Source: DATFYM01 sp035315065
Lineage (GTDB): Bacteria; Acidobacteriota; Terriglobia; UBA7540
DNA: 61,757 nt
Direction: 5' to 3'
Assembly: GCA_035315065.1 (NCBI GenBank)
Contig: DATFYM010000038.1
Span: forward strand, 1-61,757
Shown here: positions 43,260 through 51,413 of the stretch, one piece after another
How the letters are laid out: each line of letters starts with the position of its first letter
Position numbering within the stretch: position 1 is the stretch's first letter
Made by a program: the position numbers and the translations under genes
Notes under the pieces: generated by a model
What the model saw: the letters and a program-made list of their open reading frames with translations, nothing else
Database searches by the model: none
Told to the model about the DNA's origin: nothing

Positions 43260-45605
43260 ATGCAGGGAACACGATTGCACACCAAGAGAGTCTCAGCAAC
43301 ATCTGATGGGACGGGAGGGCCTCATGCCAGTCGTTTGAAGGCCTCAGGGGGCCGGCAATCCCGCCGACTGCCCGGTGGGTGCGATTTCGCCCGGATATTC
43401 GCGGCTGGGGCACTGATTCTCCCACTCGTCGCCTTGCTCGTGGCGTGCTCCGGTAACCAGAACTCCGCTTCGGTTATGCCCACGACTCCCCTGCCCTCGC
43501 CATCGCTGACCGCTGACCAACGCGCCGACGCCGTGCTGGCCAAGATGACGCAGGACCAGAAACTCCAGCTCGTGCGTGGCGCGGGGGATTCCTCGAACTC
43601 TAATAAGCCCATCCCGCGCGGCGCCGCCGGCTTTGTTCCGGGCATACCCTCGCTCAACATTCCCGATCTTTATCTGGCCGACGGCAGCCTCGGGGTTGGC
43701 AACAGCGTAGGACCAGCCACCGCCCTGCCGTCTTCCATCGCCAGCGCCGCCTCTTGGGACACAAACGAGGCCTACAAGTACGGCCAGGTGATCGGCGCCG
43801 AAATGAGGGATTACGGGATGAACGTCGATCTGGGCGGCAACGTTAACCTGATCGGCCGCGAGCCGCGCGACGGCCGCACCTTTGAAACCAAGGGCGAGGA
43901 CCCCATTCTGGCGGGGCGCATCACGGCCGCTCACCTTCGTGCCATTCAAGATCAGTATCTGCTCGCCGACATCAAGCACTTTGCCCTGAACGATCAGGAG
44001 AGCGGCCGCAACACGGCCAACGTGCAGATCGACGAGCGCGGGGCGCGTGAAAGCGACCTGCTGGCCTTCGAGATCGGCCTCAAGGAGTCCAATGTGCAGT
44101 CGGTGATGTGCTCGTACAATCTGGTGAACGGCACGTATGCCTGCGAGAACCCTCATCTCCTTAACGACATCCTCAAGGGCGATTGGAGCTTCGCGGGCTT
44201 CGTCATGTCCGACTGGTGGGCGACTCACAGCACCGCGGCCGCCGCGCTGGCCGGTCTCGACGAGGAACAGCCGAACCCCGCCTTCTTCGGATCCCTAGGA
44301 AAGGCGGTTCAGAAAGGCCAAGTGCCACAGTCGCGCCTCGATAACATGGTGCATCGCATCCTGCGCGCCATGTTCCAGGTGGGAATCTTCGACCATCCAT
44401 CGAAGGTCCAGCCCATCGACACCACTACGGACGGTGCCGCAGCTCAGGAGACGGAGGAGCAGGGAGCCGTTCTGCTGAAGAACGCCGGCGGGCAGCTTCC
44501 GCTCAACGCTTCCGCCCTCAAGTCCGTCGCGATCATTGGGTCTCACGCCGACATTGGAGTTCTTTCCGGCGGCGGTTCGGCGCAGGTGATGCCTACGGGT
44601 GGGGCTGCTCTCACGGAAGGCTCCCCCTGTCCGCCTTGCTGGGCGCCGGTGGTCTGGGATCCGTCGTCTCCGCTCCAGGCGATCAAGGCGCTGGCTCCCA
44701 ATGCAACCGTACAATTCGCCGACGGGACTGATTCCCAAACGGCGGCTTCGCTGGCCGCCTCCTCTCAAGTAGCCATTGTGTTCGTCAGTCAGTGGACGAG
44801 CGAGGGCATGGACGTTCCCAGCCTGAATCTGACCGATCTTATCCACTCCAAGCCCATCAATCAGGATGCGCTGGTGGCGGCGGTGGCGGCGGCGAATCCG
44901 CACACCATCGTCGTCATCGAAAGTGGCGGGGCGCTGGTGATGCCATGGCTGAACAGCGTCAGCGCGGTGCTGGAAGCCTGGTATCCGGGCCAGCGCGGTG
45001 GGGCTGCGCTCGCTGATCTCCTCTTTGGCGCCGTCAATCCCTCGGGCAAGCTGCCCATCACCTTCCCGGCCCGCGTAGCTGATCTGCCGCACCCCACCAT
45101 CGCCGCTCCGCCCGATTCCACCACACCCTTCCCGGTGAACTACTCCGACGGCTTCAACGTCGGGTACAAATGGTACGACGCCAAAAACATCGTGCCGCTC
45201 TTTCCCTTCGGCTTCGGACTGTCCTACACCACTTTCTCGTTCGCGCGCCCACGCCTCGTCAACAACCTGGCGAGGAGCAACCCGAACTTCCAGGTGACGT
45301 TTACGCTCACCAATAAGGGTTCGCGTGCCGGCGCCGAGGTCGCGCAGGTCTATCTGGGGCTGCCGTCCAGCACGGGTGAGCCGCCCAAGCGCCTCGTCGG
45401 CTGGCAGAAGGTCTCACTGCAACCGGGCGCGCAGCAGCAGGTGACCATCGAGGTGGACGCGAACGACTCCTCCCATCCCTTGTCGTATTGGGACACCAGT
45501 TCCAGCCGTTGGCAAACCGCCGCCGGCGATTACGCCGTTTATCTCGGCAATTCCTCCAGCATGCCCAGCCTGAGCTTGGTGGGTACGTTCCACGTTGGCT
45601 CATAA
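43260..45605 (+). CDS. GH3 beta-glucosidase-like lipoprotein
   Basis: About 781 residues. An arginine-rich N-terminus precedes a lipoprotein signal (IFAAGALILPLVALLVACSG, lipobox LVAC), so the enzyme is probably anchored to the outer membrane or periplasmic face. A GH3 barrel follows with DLGGNVNLIGREPRDGRTFE, KHFALNDQESGRN and the catalytic nucleophile Asp in GFVMSDWW. The alpha/beta sandwich domain contains VAIIGSHADIGVLSGGGSAQ, and a C-terminal fibronectin-III-like domain includes VAQVYLGLPSS. The fold and motifs indicate release of glucose or related sugars from beta-linked oligosaccharides. The start at 43260 is preferred to an ATG at 43095, because the extra 55 residues have no support. 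It is divergent from padR. Confidence 0.9.
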   Translation: MQGTRLHTKRVSATSDGTGGPHASRLKASGGRQSRRLPGGCDFARIFAAGALILPLVALLVACSGNQNSASVMPTTPLPSPSLTADQRADAVLAKMTQDQKLQLVRGAGDSSNSNKPIPRGAAGFVPGIPSLNIPDLYLADGSLGVGNSVGPATALPSSIASAASWDTNEAYKYGQVIGAEMRDYGMNVDLGGNVNLIGREPRDGRTFETKGEDPILAGRITAAHLRAIQDQYLLADIKHFALNDQESGRNTANVQIDERGARESDLLAFEIGLKESNVQSVMCSYNLVNGTYACENPHLLNDILKGDWSFAGFVMSDWWATHSTAAAALAGLDEEQPNPAFFGSLGKAVQKGQVPQSRLDNMVHRILRAMFQVGIFDHPSKVQPIDTTTDGAAAQETEEQGAVLLKNAGGQLPLNASALKSVAIIGSHADIGVLSGGGSAQVMPTGGAALTEGSPCPPCWAPVVWDPSSPLQAIKALAPNATVQFADGTDSQTAASLAASSQVAIVFVSQWTSEGMDVPSLNLTDLIHSKPINQDALVAAVAAANPHTIVVIESGGALVMPWLNSVSAVLEAWYPGQRGGAALADLLFGAVNPSGKLPITFPARVADLPHPTIAAPPDSTTPFPVNYSDGFNVGYKWYDAKNIVPLFPFGFGLSYTTFSFARPRLVNNLARSNPNFQVTFTLTNKGSRAGAEVAQVYLGLPSSTGEPPKRLVGWQKVSLQPGAQQQVTIEVDANDSSHPLSYWDTSSSRWQTAAGDYAVYLGNSSSMPSLSLVGTFHVGS

Positions 45606-45611
45606 GTGGTC

Positions 45612-45705
<94 letters not shown>

Positions 45706-45783
45706 GACCCCCGTTTATTGACTCTGCTCCGGACCGAGGCTATGATTCGTGCTGGCCAATCCAGGTTATTAAGGAGGATGGGT

Positions 45784-46179
45784 ATGGTTTCCGTTCTAGA
45801 TAACGGGCTAGTTCACCTCAGGAGTCCCTACTCAGTTCCGGAAACACTGAAGCGGCTTGAGTCCGTGCTGCCTGCCAAGAATCTTACGATATTTGCGCGC
45901 GTCGATCACAGCGGCGAAGCCGAGAAGGTCGGCTTGACGATGCGCCCAACTCAACTCATTATTTTCGGGAGTCCGAAGGCTGGCACGCCTCTAATGGTCG
46001 CCTCGCCGACTCTTGCCATCGATCTGCCGTTAAAGGCGTTGGCATGGGAAGACGAAGATGGCAAGGTCTGGCTCTCTTACAACAGCCCTGACTACCTCCA
46101 GCAGCGGCACGAGATCCCCGATGTGTTGGTGAAGAGCATCGCCGGTGTGGGCGCCCTGCTGGAGAAGGCGGTAGAATAG
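45784..46179 (+). CDS. DUF302 domain protein
   Basis: About 131 residues of the DUF302 fold, a small soluble domain of unknown function. The typical pattern SVPETLKRLESVLPAKNLTIFARVDHSGEAEK is followed by MRPTQLIIFGSPKAGTPLM, the LAIDLPLKALAWEDEDGKVW strand pair and a final helix with VLVKSIAGVGALLEKAV. AAGGAGG at 45771-45777 is six bases before the ATG at 45784, which decides the start over two upstream candidates. No functional partner can be identified. Confidence 0.88.
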   Translation: MVSVLDNGLVHLRSPYSVPETLKRLESVLPAKNLTIFARVDHSGEAEKVGLTMRPTQLIIFGSPKAGTPLMVASPTLAIDLPLKALAWEDEDGKVWLSYNSPDYLQQRHEIPDVLVKSIAGVGALLEKAVE

Positions 46180-46234
46180 TCCCCTATTGCAAATATACCC
46201 CAACTATCGCAACCATTGGTGCTGTCCAGGTTTC

Positions 46235-46332
46235 CCGTCATGTCATCCTGAGCGCCGCGAAGGACCTTGCTTCGGATCTTCCGTTTCAAGAGCAGAGCGA
46301 GGTCCTTCGCTGCGCTCAGGATGACATGACGG
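46235..46332. repeat. Inverted repeat, tgtcatcctgagcg type (copy 2)
   Basis: The outer arm gtcatgtcatcctgagcg (46238-46255) is repeated in inverted form as cgctcaggatgacatgac (46313-46330), with an inner inverted gaaggacctt/gaggtccttcg. It is the same family as 38862-38956 and lies just before the first DUF202 gene. Confidence 0.7.
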
Positions 46333-46380
46333 CTAGATTAGGCGGCACTGTAACGAACCTTCGGATTCCCGGAGGATGCC

Positions 46381-46794
46381 ATGCGGGATTCAAGGGCCAA
46401 TGACAATCGGTTAACTGGCAGCGAGAATCCCAATCGTGCCCGCGACCATCTCGCGAATGAGCGCACCTTCCTTGCTTGGGTGCGCACGGGCATCGCAATT
46501 GTGGTATTCGGTTTTGCCATCGGGCGCTTCGCCATTGCCATTCGGCAATTCATGCAAATTCAAGGCCGCGAGTCACGGACAGCAGGCCTTTCGGTTTGGT
46601 TCGGTATGATTGCGATTGTAGCCGGGGTGGTGTTGACACTCGCCGGCCTGCTTCGCTACCGCCGGACACGTGCTCAGTTGGAATCCGGAACCTTCGAGCC
46701 GGCTGGTTTTGTGGTCGATTTCGTAGGTGTTCTCATGGCGTTGTTTGGCTTGGCGTTGGGTGGCTATCTGGTCTACATCGAACTGCGCCTGTGA
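46381..46794 (+). CDS. DUF202 (YidH-like) membrane protein
   Basis: A 137-residue inner-membrane protein with three predicted helices (about 37-57, 73-92 and 113-133). The DUF202 hallmark ARDHLANERTFLAWVRTG precedes the first helix. The function of the family is unknown. GGAGG seven bases before the ATG supports the start. A second, frameshifted copy with very similar DNA is at 48600-49006. Confidence 0.9.
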   Translation: MRDSRANDNRLTGSENPNRARDHLANERTFLAWVRTGIAIVVFGFAIGRFAIAIRQFMQIQGRESRTAGLSVWFGMIAIVAGVVLTLAGLLRYRRTRAQLESGTFEPAGFVVDFVGVLMALFGLALGGYLVYIELRL

Positions 46795-46881
46795 ATCGCA
46801 ACCAGCGTCATATCCGCAAAGAGACCGGCGCAGGCGCAGGTCCGCGGTTCTCACTAGGGCTTCCTCATCCAGCCGAAGGTT

Positions 46882-47127
46882 CTATTTCGCTATATCCTCA
46901 AGCCGGACGCCTTGGCCCGCCCGAATGCTTTGCCTCGCACTTTCCATGCGACGCAGGAACCGAGGATCATTTTCCAGGCGATAATCAAACCAGTCGTCCT
47001 CCGACGCGAAGCCGATCAGGATTCCCGCCGGCCGGCCATGGCGGGTGATCACAATGTCGCCTTTTTCCGCCAAACGCAGGAATTTGGAAAGATCGTCTTT
47101 CACTGCCGACAGCGCTACCTTCTTCAT
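46882..47127 (-). CDS. Phd/YefM-type antitoxin
   Basis: 81 residues with the Phd/YefM fold: MKKVALSAVKDDLSKFLRLA, then EKGDIVITRHGRPAGILIGF, the conserved strand-loop that dimerises and binds operator DNA. The C-terminal half (RFLRRMESARQSIRAG and LEDIA) is helical and would wrap the toxin. The gene follows the toxin gene directly, the reverse of the usual antitoxin-first order. The start is ATG 47127, immediately after the toxin stop codon; an ATG four codons earlier would overlap the toxin gene. Confidence 0.85.
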   Translation of the reverse strand: MKKVALSAVKDDLSKFLRLAEKGDIVITRHGRPAGILIGFASEDDWFDYRLENDPRFLRRMESARQSIRAGQGVRLEDIAK

Positions 47128-47128
47128 T

Positions 47129-47419
47129 TTATGTCTCACCTGCCTTTCTTAACCACGCTTCGACGGCTGGCTTGAGCACGATTCCCAGAACTTCGACCGT
47201 TCCTTCTGCCACATCGTAGAAGACGCGCACGTCGCCGACGCGGAGCCGGTACTGCGGGCGCGAGAGCCCACTGAGACGCTTGATCCTGCTCTTGCTCACC
47301 CTGGTCGGCTGGTGCCGCAGATGCGTTTCCATGGCGTCCCGCACCGCCGAGCCCAGGTGGGCACTCGAGTTCCGCAAGTCGTCCACTGCTTCCGGCGAGA
47401 GTACGATCTCGTGCCGCAT
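47129..47419 (-). CDS. RelE/ParE-family toxin
   Basis: A 96-residue RelE-superfamily protein: LSPEAVDDLRNSSAHLGSAV (helix pair), then KRLSGLSRPQYRLRVGDVRVF, where the LSG..RPQYRLRVGDVRVFY strand pattern is diagnostic, and a C-terminal VEVLGIVLKPAVEAWL. RelE relatives cut mRNA on the ribosome, and ParE relatives poison gyrase; the short C-terminus does not settle which. It precedes the Phd-type antitoxin gene by one base. A good promoter directly upstream leaves only a short leader. Confidence 0.87.
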   Translation of the reverse strand: MRHEIVLSPEAVDDLRNSSAHLGSAVRDAMETHLRHQPTRVSKSRIKRLSGLSRPQYRLRVGDVRVFYDVAEGTVEVLGIVLKPAVEAWLRKAGET

Positions 47420-47428
47420 TCTGGCTAC

Positions 47429-47457
47429 AATATAGCTAGATTCTTAGAGAGAAGCAA
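47429..47457 (-). promoter_or_regulatory. Promoter of the RelE/Phd pair
   Basis: On the minus strand TTGCTT (47457-47452), a 17-base spacer and TATATT (47434-47429). The toxin ATG follows nine bases after the -10 box, so the mRNA would be nearly leaderless, which may keep toxin translation low. The CTAGCTATATTGTAG stretch over the -10 box is partly palindromic and may be the operator. Confidence 0.55.
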
Positions 47458-47718
47458 GTTATGATTCTAAGGCCATCAGCGCGGCGCAACCCGGGGCGTT
47501 TCCGGCGAGGGAGAGGCAGCGGGAGCGGCTCCCGTCGGTGCCGCAGCAAAACCGGGAGCCGGCCGATACGGATGAGACGCGAGATTTTGACTTCCGTTTC
47601 AGGTTAAGCGGTCGTATGACCCTAAATCCAGCCTGGAGATCGCTGGGAGGTTAGGCGCCAAGAATCACTCCATCGCATCTAATTTAACGTGACCAACAAA
47701 ACTGAAGAGGCAGGAACA

Positions 47719-48333
47719 ATGACAGAAACACCAAGCGCTCCGCATCCGGCCACAATCGCTCGCCAGTCCCTCAACCAACTGTTCCTTCAGGCCCGGACGC
47801 ATTCCGCCTGGCTTCCCGGGCGCATCCCCGTCAAAACCCTGCGGGAAGTTTATGACCTCGCGCGTTGGGGACCGACCAGCGCGAATTCGAGTCCTGCCCG
47901 TTTCGTATTTCTCGAAAGCGAAGCGGCCAAGGCACGCCTTCTGCCCGCCCTTGCTCCTCTCAACGTGGAAAAAACCAAAGCGGCGCCGGTCACGGTGATT
48001 GTCGCCTGGGACACTGAGTTCTATGAGCAACTTCCCCGGCTATTTCCTCACGCCGACATGCGTTCCTATTTTGCGGGGAATCAGGCATTGATCGATGAAA
48101 CGGCCTTCCGCAACAGTTCGCTGGAGGGTGGCTATTTCATACTGGCCGCTCGGGCCGTGGGACTTGATTGTGGGCCCATGTCCGGTTTCGACCACGCGAA
48201 AGTGAACGCGGAATTCTTTCCCGACGGCAAATGGAAAGTTAATTTCCTCTGCAATCTCGGCTACGGTGATCGAAGTAAGCTCTATCCCCGCAACCCGCGC
48301 CTTGAATTTGACGAGGCGTGCCGAGTGCTCTGA
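47719..48333 (+). CDS. Nitroreductase family protein, RutE/HadB-like
   Basis: A 204-residue flavin-dependent reductase. Features matching the RutE (malonic semialdehyde reductase) subgroup are ARTHSAWLPGRIPVKTLREVYD near residue 25, WGPTSANSSPARFVFLES with the FMN-phosphate-binding Ser/Asn near 50, NSSLEGGYFILAARAVGLDCGPMSGFD near 133, and NFLCNLGYGDRSKLYPRNPRL near the end. RutE acts in the Rut pyrimidine degradation pathway, but no other rut gene is nearby, so the true substrate is open. AGGAACA upstream favours the ATG at 47719 over one ten codons earlier. The 47420-47718 gap has no other recognised feature. Confidence 0.88.
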   Translation: MTETPSAPHPATIARQSLNQLFLQARTHSAWLPGRIPVKTLREVYDLARWGPTSANSSPARFVFLESEAAKARLLPALAPLNVEKTKAAPVTVIVAWDTEFYEQLPRLFPHADMRSYFAGNQALIDETAFRNSSLEGGYFILAARAVGLDCGPMSGFDHAKVNAEFFPDGKWKVNFLCNLGYGDRSKLYPRNPRLEFDEACRVL

Positions 48334-48409
48334 CCAGACCGCGTGGCTGGCGCAGAGCGAATCGCTATGCGTTGCGAAGCATCGCCCTTCTCCCAAACCG
48401 CGGGCCCCG

Positions 48410-48520
48410 TATTATTGGGGTCCGCGGATCTTCCCGAGGGAAGCCAAATACTTCACTGATACCTGATAGAGGTCCGCGGTACCGTCTCCCATTGACCGCA
48501 AAATCCGCGGACCTACCGAA
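48410..48520. repeat. ggtccgcgg repeats with an inverted copy
   Basis: ggtccgcgg occurs at 48418-48426 and 48470-48478, and the inverse ccgcggacct at 48507-48516, in the gap between the nitroreductase and the second DUF202 copy. A stem of ten bases between 48469 and 48516 is possible. Confidence 0.4.
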
Positions 48521-48599
48521 CTGATCCGCCGTAACCGGCTCTAACTTAATTCTTCGCGCGACGCAAAGAACTTTGGAGAATTGTAATTCAGAGGATGCC

Positions 48600-49006
48600 A
48601 TGCCGGATTCAAGGGCCGATGACAATCGGTTAACTGTCGGCGAGAATCCCAATCGTGCCCGCGACCATCTCGCCAATCAGCGCACCTTCCTGGCTTGGGT
48701 GCGCACGGGCATCGCAATTGTCGTGTTGGGTTTTGCCATCGGGCGCTTCGTCATTGCCATTCGGCAGTTCATGCAAATTCAAGGCCGCGAGTCACGGACA
48801 GCAGGCCTTTCGGTTTGGTTCGGTATGATTGCGATTGTAGCCGGGGTGGTGTTGACCCTCGCCGGCCTGCTTCGCTACCGCGTGAGCAGTTGGAATCCGG
48901 AACCTTCGAGCCGGCTGGTTTTGTGGTCGACTTCCTGGGTAGCCTCGTGGCGCTGATCGGCTTGGCGCTGGCTGGCTATCTGGTCTACATCGAATTGCGC
49001 CTGTGA
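48600..49006 (+). pseudogene. Second DUF202 copy, frameshifted
   Basis: DNA almost identical to the DUF202 gene at 46381. It starts with the same DSRA-DDNRL and ARDHLANQRTFLAWVRTG sequence and keeps the first two helices. After LLRYR, seven bases present in the first copy (cggacac) are missing near 48880, which throws the frame. The correct end (EPAGFVVDFLGSLVALIGLALAGYLVYIELRL in parts) continues in another frame to 49006. As is, the frame would end at 48956 with a different, Trp-rich tail. Similarity is confined to the gene, from the AGGATGCC before the ATG to the stop. Confidence 0.85.
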
Positions 49007-49198
49007 ATTGCAGCACGTCGTCTGCTCCCAAGCAAGGGTAGCGTCAAACCGCCGACTTTGCGGTCTGCGGCTTTCCTTGGCGTCGCGTTATCGAATCAAG
49101 GTTGACCTAAGCCCTCGCCCGCTCCTAGCCCAGCCCGAGCCCGAGCCCGAGTTTCTCACCACGCAGGGGGCTGCCGGAAGGGCAGGGCCACCCCACGG

Positions 49199-49766
49199 CT
49201 GGAGTTTCTACATTTTCAGCTTTCTCCCTTGGGGAGAGGGTGGCGAGCGTAGCGAGCCGGGTGAGGGGTCATTGATTCACCGGGCCCCACCCGAGCCCCC
49301 GGTCGTCGCGATCTGCTCCCGCACTTGGCGCACGAACACCTCCGGATCTTCCAGCACCAGTCCATTCGGAATCCGCAGCAGGCTTACGCCGATCGTTCTG
49401 AGGTAATCTTCTTTTGCGGCGTCTCTCCGCATTTGGCTTGGCTGCGAGTGAACGCCACCATCAAGCTCGATGGCCAGGCGATGTTCGAAGCAATAGAAAT
49501 CGACCACCCGCTTCTCGATGCGGCATTGGCGTCGAACTTTGGCGCTCAGCCGCCGGCTCCGCAGCAGGTACCATGCCGCTTTTTCCGCTTCAGTTTGGTT
49601 ATGCCGCAGCTCGCGGACGCGCTGGGTCGGGATGCGCATCCGCAGAGTATAACAGCGTAGAGAACAAGCGCTAATACTCTAGCTGGACGGACTGACCCCT
49701 CACCCGGCTCGCTACGCTCGCCACCCTCTCCCCACGGGAGAGGGCTGAAAAATGTAGAAACTCCAG
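49199..49766. mobile_element. Candidate DUF559 cassette bounded by long inverted repeats
   Basis: The left arm (49199-49271) and right arm (49693-49766) are inverted copies of about 73 bases, differing at only about four positions. They begin CTGGAGTTTCTACATTTT and end GCCGGGTGAGGGGTCA towards the inside. Each arm contains a CTCTCC-type hairpin and a GGCGAGCGTAGCGAGCC segment. The only gene inside is a DUF559 nuclease on the minus strand. No transposase and no clear target-site duplication are seen. The layout is that of a small mobile or mobilisable unit. Confidence 0.6.
49277..49639 (-). CDS. DUF559 domain endonuclease-like protein (Vsr-like)
   Basis: A 120-residue protein with the DUF559 core, a member of the PD-(D/E)XK nuclease superfamily related to Vsr mismatch endonucleases. 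It starts RELRHNQTEAEKAAWYLL (helix with the first conserved Glu), then a strand KRVVDFYCFEHRLAIELDGG with the active-site Asp and Glu pair, HSQ, and DYLRTIGVSLLRIPN near residue 80. It is inferred to cut or nick DNA; the biological role of the family is not established. It is the sole gene between the 73-bp inverted repeats. No convincing ribosome site is visible. Confidence 0.8.
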   Translation of the reverse strand: MRIPTQRVRELRHNQTEAEKAAWYLLRSRRLSAKVRRQCRIEKRVVDFYCFEHRLAIELDGGVHSQPSQMRRDAAKEDYLRTIGVSLLRIPNGLVLEDPEVFVRQVREQIATTGGSGGAR

Positions 49767-49850
49767 GCGCAGAGGCTATCGCTCTGCACCAGCCGGGCAT
49801 TGCTGGTGACAAAGCCGTTCCTCGGTCGGTTTCTTTGATTGCACGCTTTC

Positions 49851-49872
49851 GTACAATAGTATAGAATTGTAC
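49851..49872. promoter_or_regulatory. Palindromic promoter/operator before the SatD gene
   Basis: A perfect inverted repeat GTACAAT, eight bases, ATTGTAC. It overlaps a candidate -10 box (TAGTAT or TATAGA) placed 16-19 bases after TTGATT at 49836. The SatD-like protein carries a C-terminal helix-turn-helix, so it is a plausible ligand. Confidence 0.55.
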
Positions 49873-49875
49873 CAG

Positions 49876-50523
49876 ATGATACAAATGGATACTAAAGCTT
49901 GGGGCGTTCTTATAGTGGACGTGATAGGATCCAGTTCGACGCCGAACTTACGCTCCTTGCTGAGGCAGAAACTGCGTATCGCCAGCCTTGCACATCAGGA
50001 ACTGCTCAGTTTACCTTACGCGATTACGGCTGGCGATGAGTTCCAAACCATCACCGCGCAACTGAATGCCCTTCCCTGGTTAGTATTCGATCTGCGGAGA
50101 AGGTTGAGGCCGCTCGAAGTGCGGATTGGCATCGGCATAGGCCCAGTTCCGAAGCCCTTGCGTCCCCCTGTCAATGAACTCGGAGGGCTGGCCTTCCAAT
50201 GGGCGCGGCAAGCCATCGTGGAAGCCAAGGATGGCCATGCTCACAAGTTTGAAGTTCGCACCGTATTCCGTTCCGCCAAGGCGGAATTTGACCGGGTGGC
50301 CAACTTGGTATACGGCCTTCACGATACACTGACTCGAAACCCCACGGAGAAGCAATGGCAAGCCATTGACGCCTATATCGCCAAAAGGCGAGTGGACTTG
50401 GCAGCCAAGGCCCTGAGAATCAGTGTTTCCACGGCATCACGCAGTCTAAAAAGAGGCCACTTTTGGCAGATCGACGAAACCATCGAAACCATGAAAAAGT
50501 TCATCGAGGCCGCTTTTCCATAG
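49876..50523 (+). CDS. SatD-like protein with C-terminal helix-turn-helix
   Basis: About 215 residues. The N-terminal domain has WGVLIVDVIGSS near residue 10 and ITAGDEFQTITAQL near 50, reminiscent of nucleotidyl-cyclase-like folds and typical of the SatD family, first described in a streptococcal acid-tolerance locus. A strand pattern EVRIGIGIGPVP is near 85. Residues 160-200 (RVDLAAKALRISVSTASRSL) form a helix-turn-helix, so the protein can probably bind DNA. Three in-frame starts (TTG 49867, ATG 49876, ATG 49885) are possible; no ribosome site decides. The membrane protein gene downstream is the usual neighbour of SatD proteins as far as I know. Function unproven. Confidence 0.75.
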   Translation: MIQMDTKAWGVLIVDVIGSSSTPNLRSLLRQKLRIASLAHQELLSLPYAITAGDEFQTITAQLNALPWLVFDLRRRLRPLEVRIGIGIGPVPKPLRPPVNELGGLAFQWARQAIVEAKDGHAHKFEVRTVFRSAKAEFDRVANLVYGLHDTLTRNPTEKQWQAIDAYIAKRRVDLAAKALRISVSTASRSLKRGHFWQIDETIETMKKFIEAAFP

Positions 50524-50563
50524 TTGCATATTTTCGTGCAAATTAGAAGGATTGCATAATTCC

Positions 50564-51349
50564 ATGCATGCGTTTGCCACCAGCTTTCTGGCTCTCTATT
50601 TGGCGCACCTCCTGACAGACTTTGTCTTCGGATCAGGTCGCCTGGTTGCGGGGAAAAGGAACAGCTCCGCACTTGCTTATGTGGAGCACGGTGGGATTCA
50701 CCTACTTTCGGCGGCGGTACTCTTAGGTTTGAGTAGTCCAGTGCTGGTGCGCAGTCTGGATTTCTACGGCGTAATCATCGGCTTGACGGTCGTACATCTT
50801 GTTTTCGACCGGGGAAAGCTGAGCCTCGTCCGCCTGACCACGAAGGCCGAGGGAACTCTCGCCTTTGTGGCTGGCCAGCTCGTGTACGTCTTTCCGGTTT
50901 GCGTGGCGGCAGAGCTAATCGCCAAGACTCCCCTCCGCGAATTGACGGCTGGCCTGACATGGGTTCAATCCCACGCTGAGCAAACCTTGCTTCTGCTGGT
51001 GGTGTACATAGGAGTAATTTTCGGGGGCGGACACCTCGTTCGGCTTGTTACCAAGCCCCTGCTTCGTGGCGACTTGGGCCTCGCCGGACAAACCGCGGAA
51101 GAACTGGAAAACGCTGGGATGTATATAGGTTGGCTGGAACGGTTTCTACTCTTGACGTCTCTTCTGCTGCAATCGCCAGCCACGGCCGGACTGATCCTCA
51201 TCTCAAAATCGATAGCGCGGTACCCGGAATTTAAGTCAAAACGCTTCGCCGAGTATTTTCTGATTGGAGTTCTCCTCAGCATCAGCATCGGCGTTGTCGG
51301 TGGCCTTATTCTGTTGAAGGCATTCTACGGAGCACTTCGCTTCAAGTGA
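50564..51349 (+). CDS. DUF3307 membrane protein, partner of SatD
   Basis: A 261-residue inner-membrane protein with about six helices. The opening FLALYLAHLLTDFVFGSGRL with VAGKRN and YVEHGGIHLL is the DUF3307 pattern. A second helix block VHLVFDRGKLSLVRL follows, and after residue 120 several helices including LLLVVYIGVIFGGGHLVRL and a final ISIGVVGGLILLKAFYG. It lies 40 bases after the SatD-like gene, with AGAAGG in between, so it is probably cotranscribed. The pairing suggests a two-part sensor or defence-like unit, but no activity is known. Confidence 0.75.
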   Translation: MHAFATSFLALYLAHLLTDFVFGSGRLVAGKRNSSALAYVEHGGIHLLSAAVLLGLSSPVLVRSLDFYGVIIGLTVVHLVFDRGKLSLVRLTTKAEGTLAFVAGQLVYVFPVCVAAELIAKTPLRELTAGLTWVQSHAEQTLLLLVVYIGVIFGGGHLVRLVTKPLLRGDLGLAGQTAEELENAGMYIGWLERFLLLTSLLLQSPATAGLILISKSIARYPEFKSKRFAEYFLIGVLLSISIGVVGGLILLKAFYGALRFK

Positions 51350-51413
51350 ACGGCTTGAACCTGTCTACGGCGGTTTGAAACAAGCGGCATTATTGGTACT
51401 TGGGAGCCTGAAG

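Noticed and set aside
46476..47048. 190-residue plus-strand ORF across DUF202 and the antitoxin gene
   Set aside because: Alternative frame of two supported genes.
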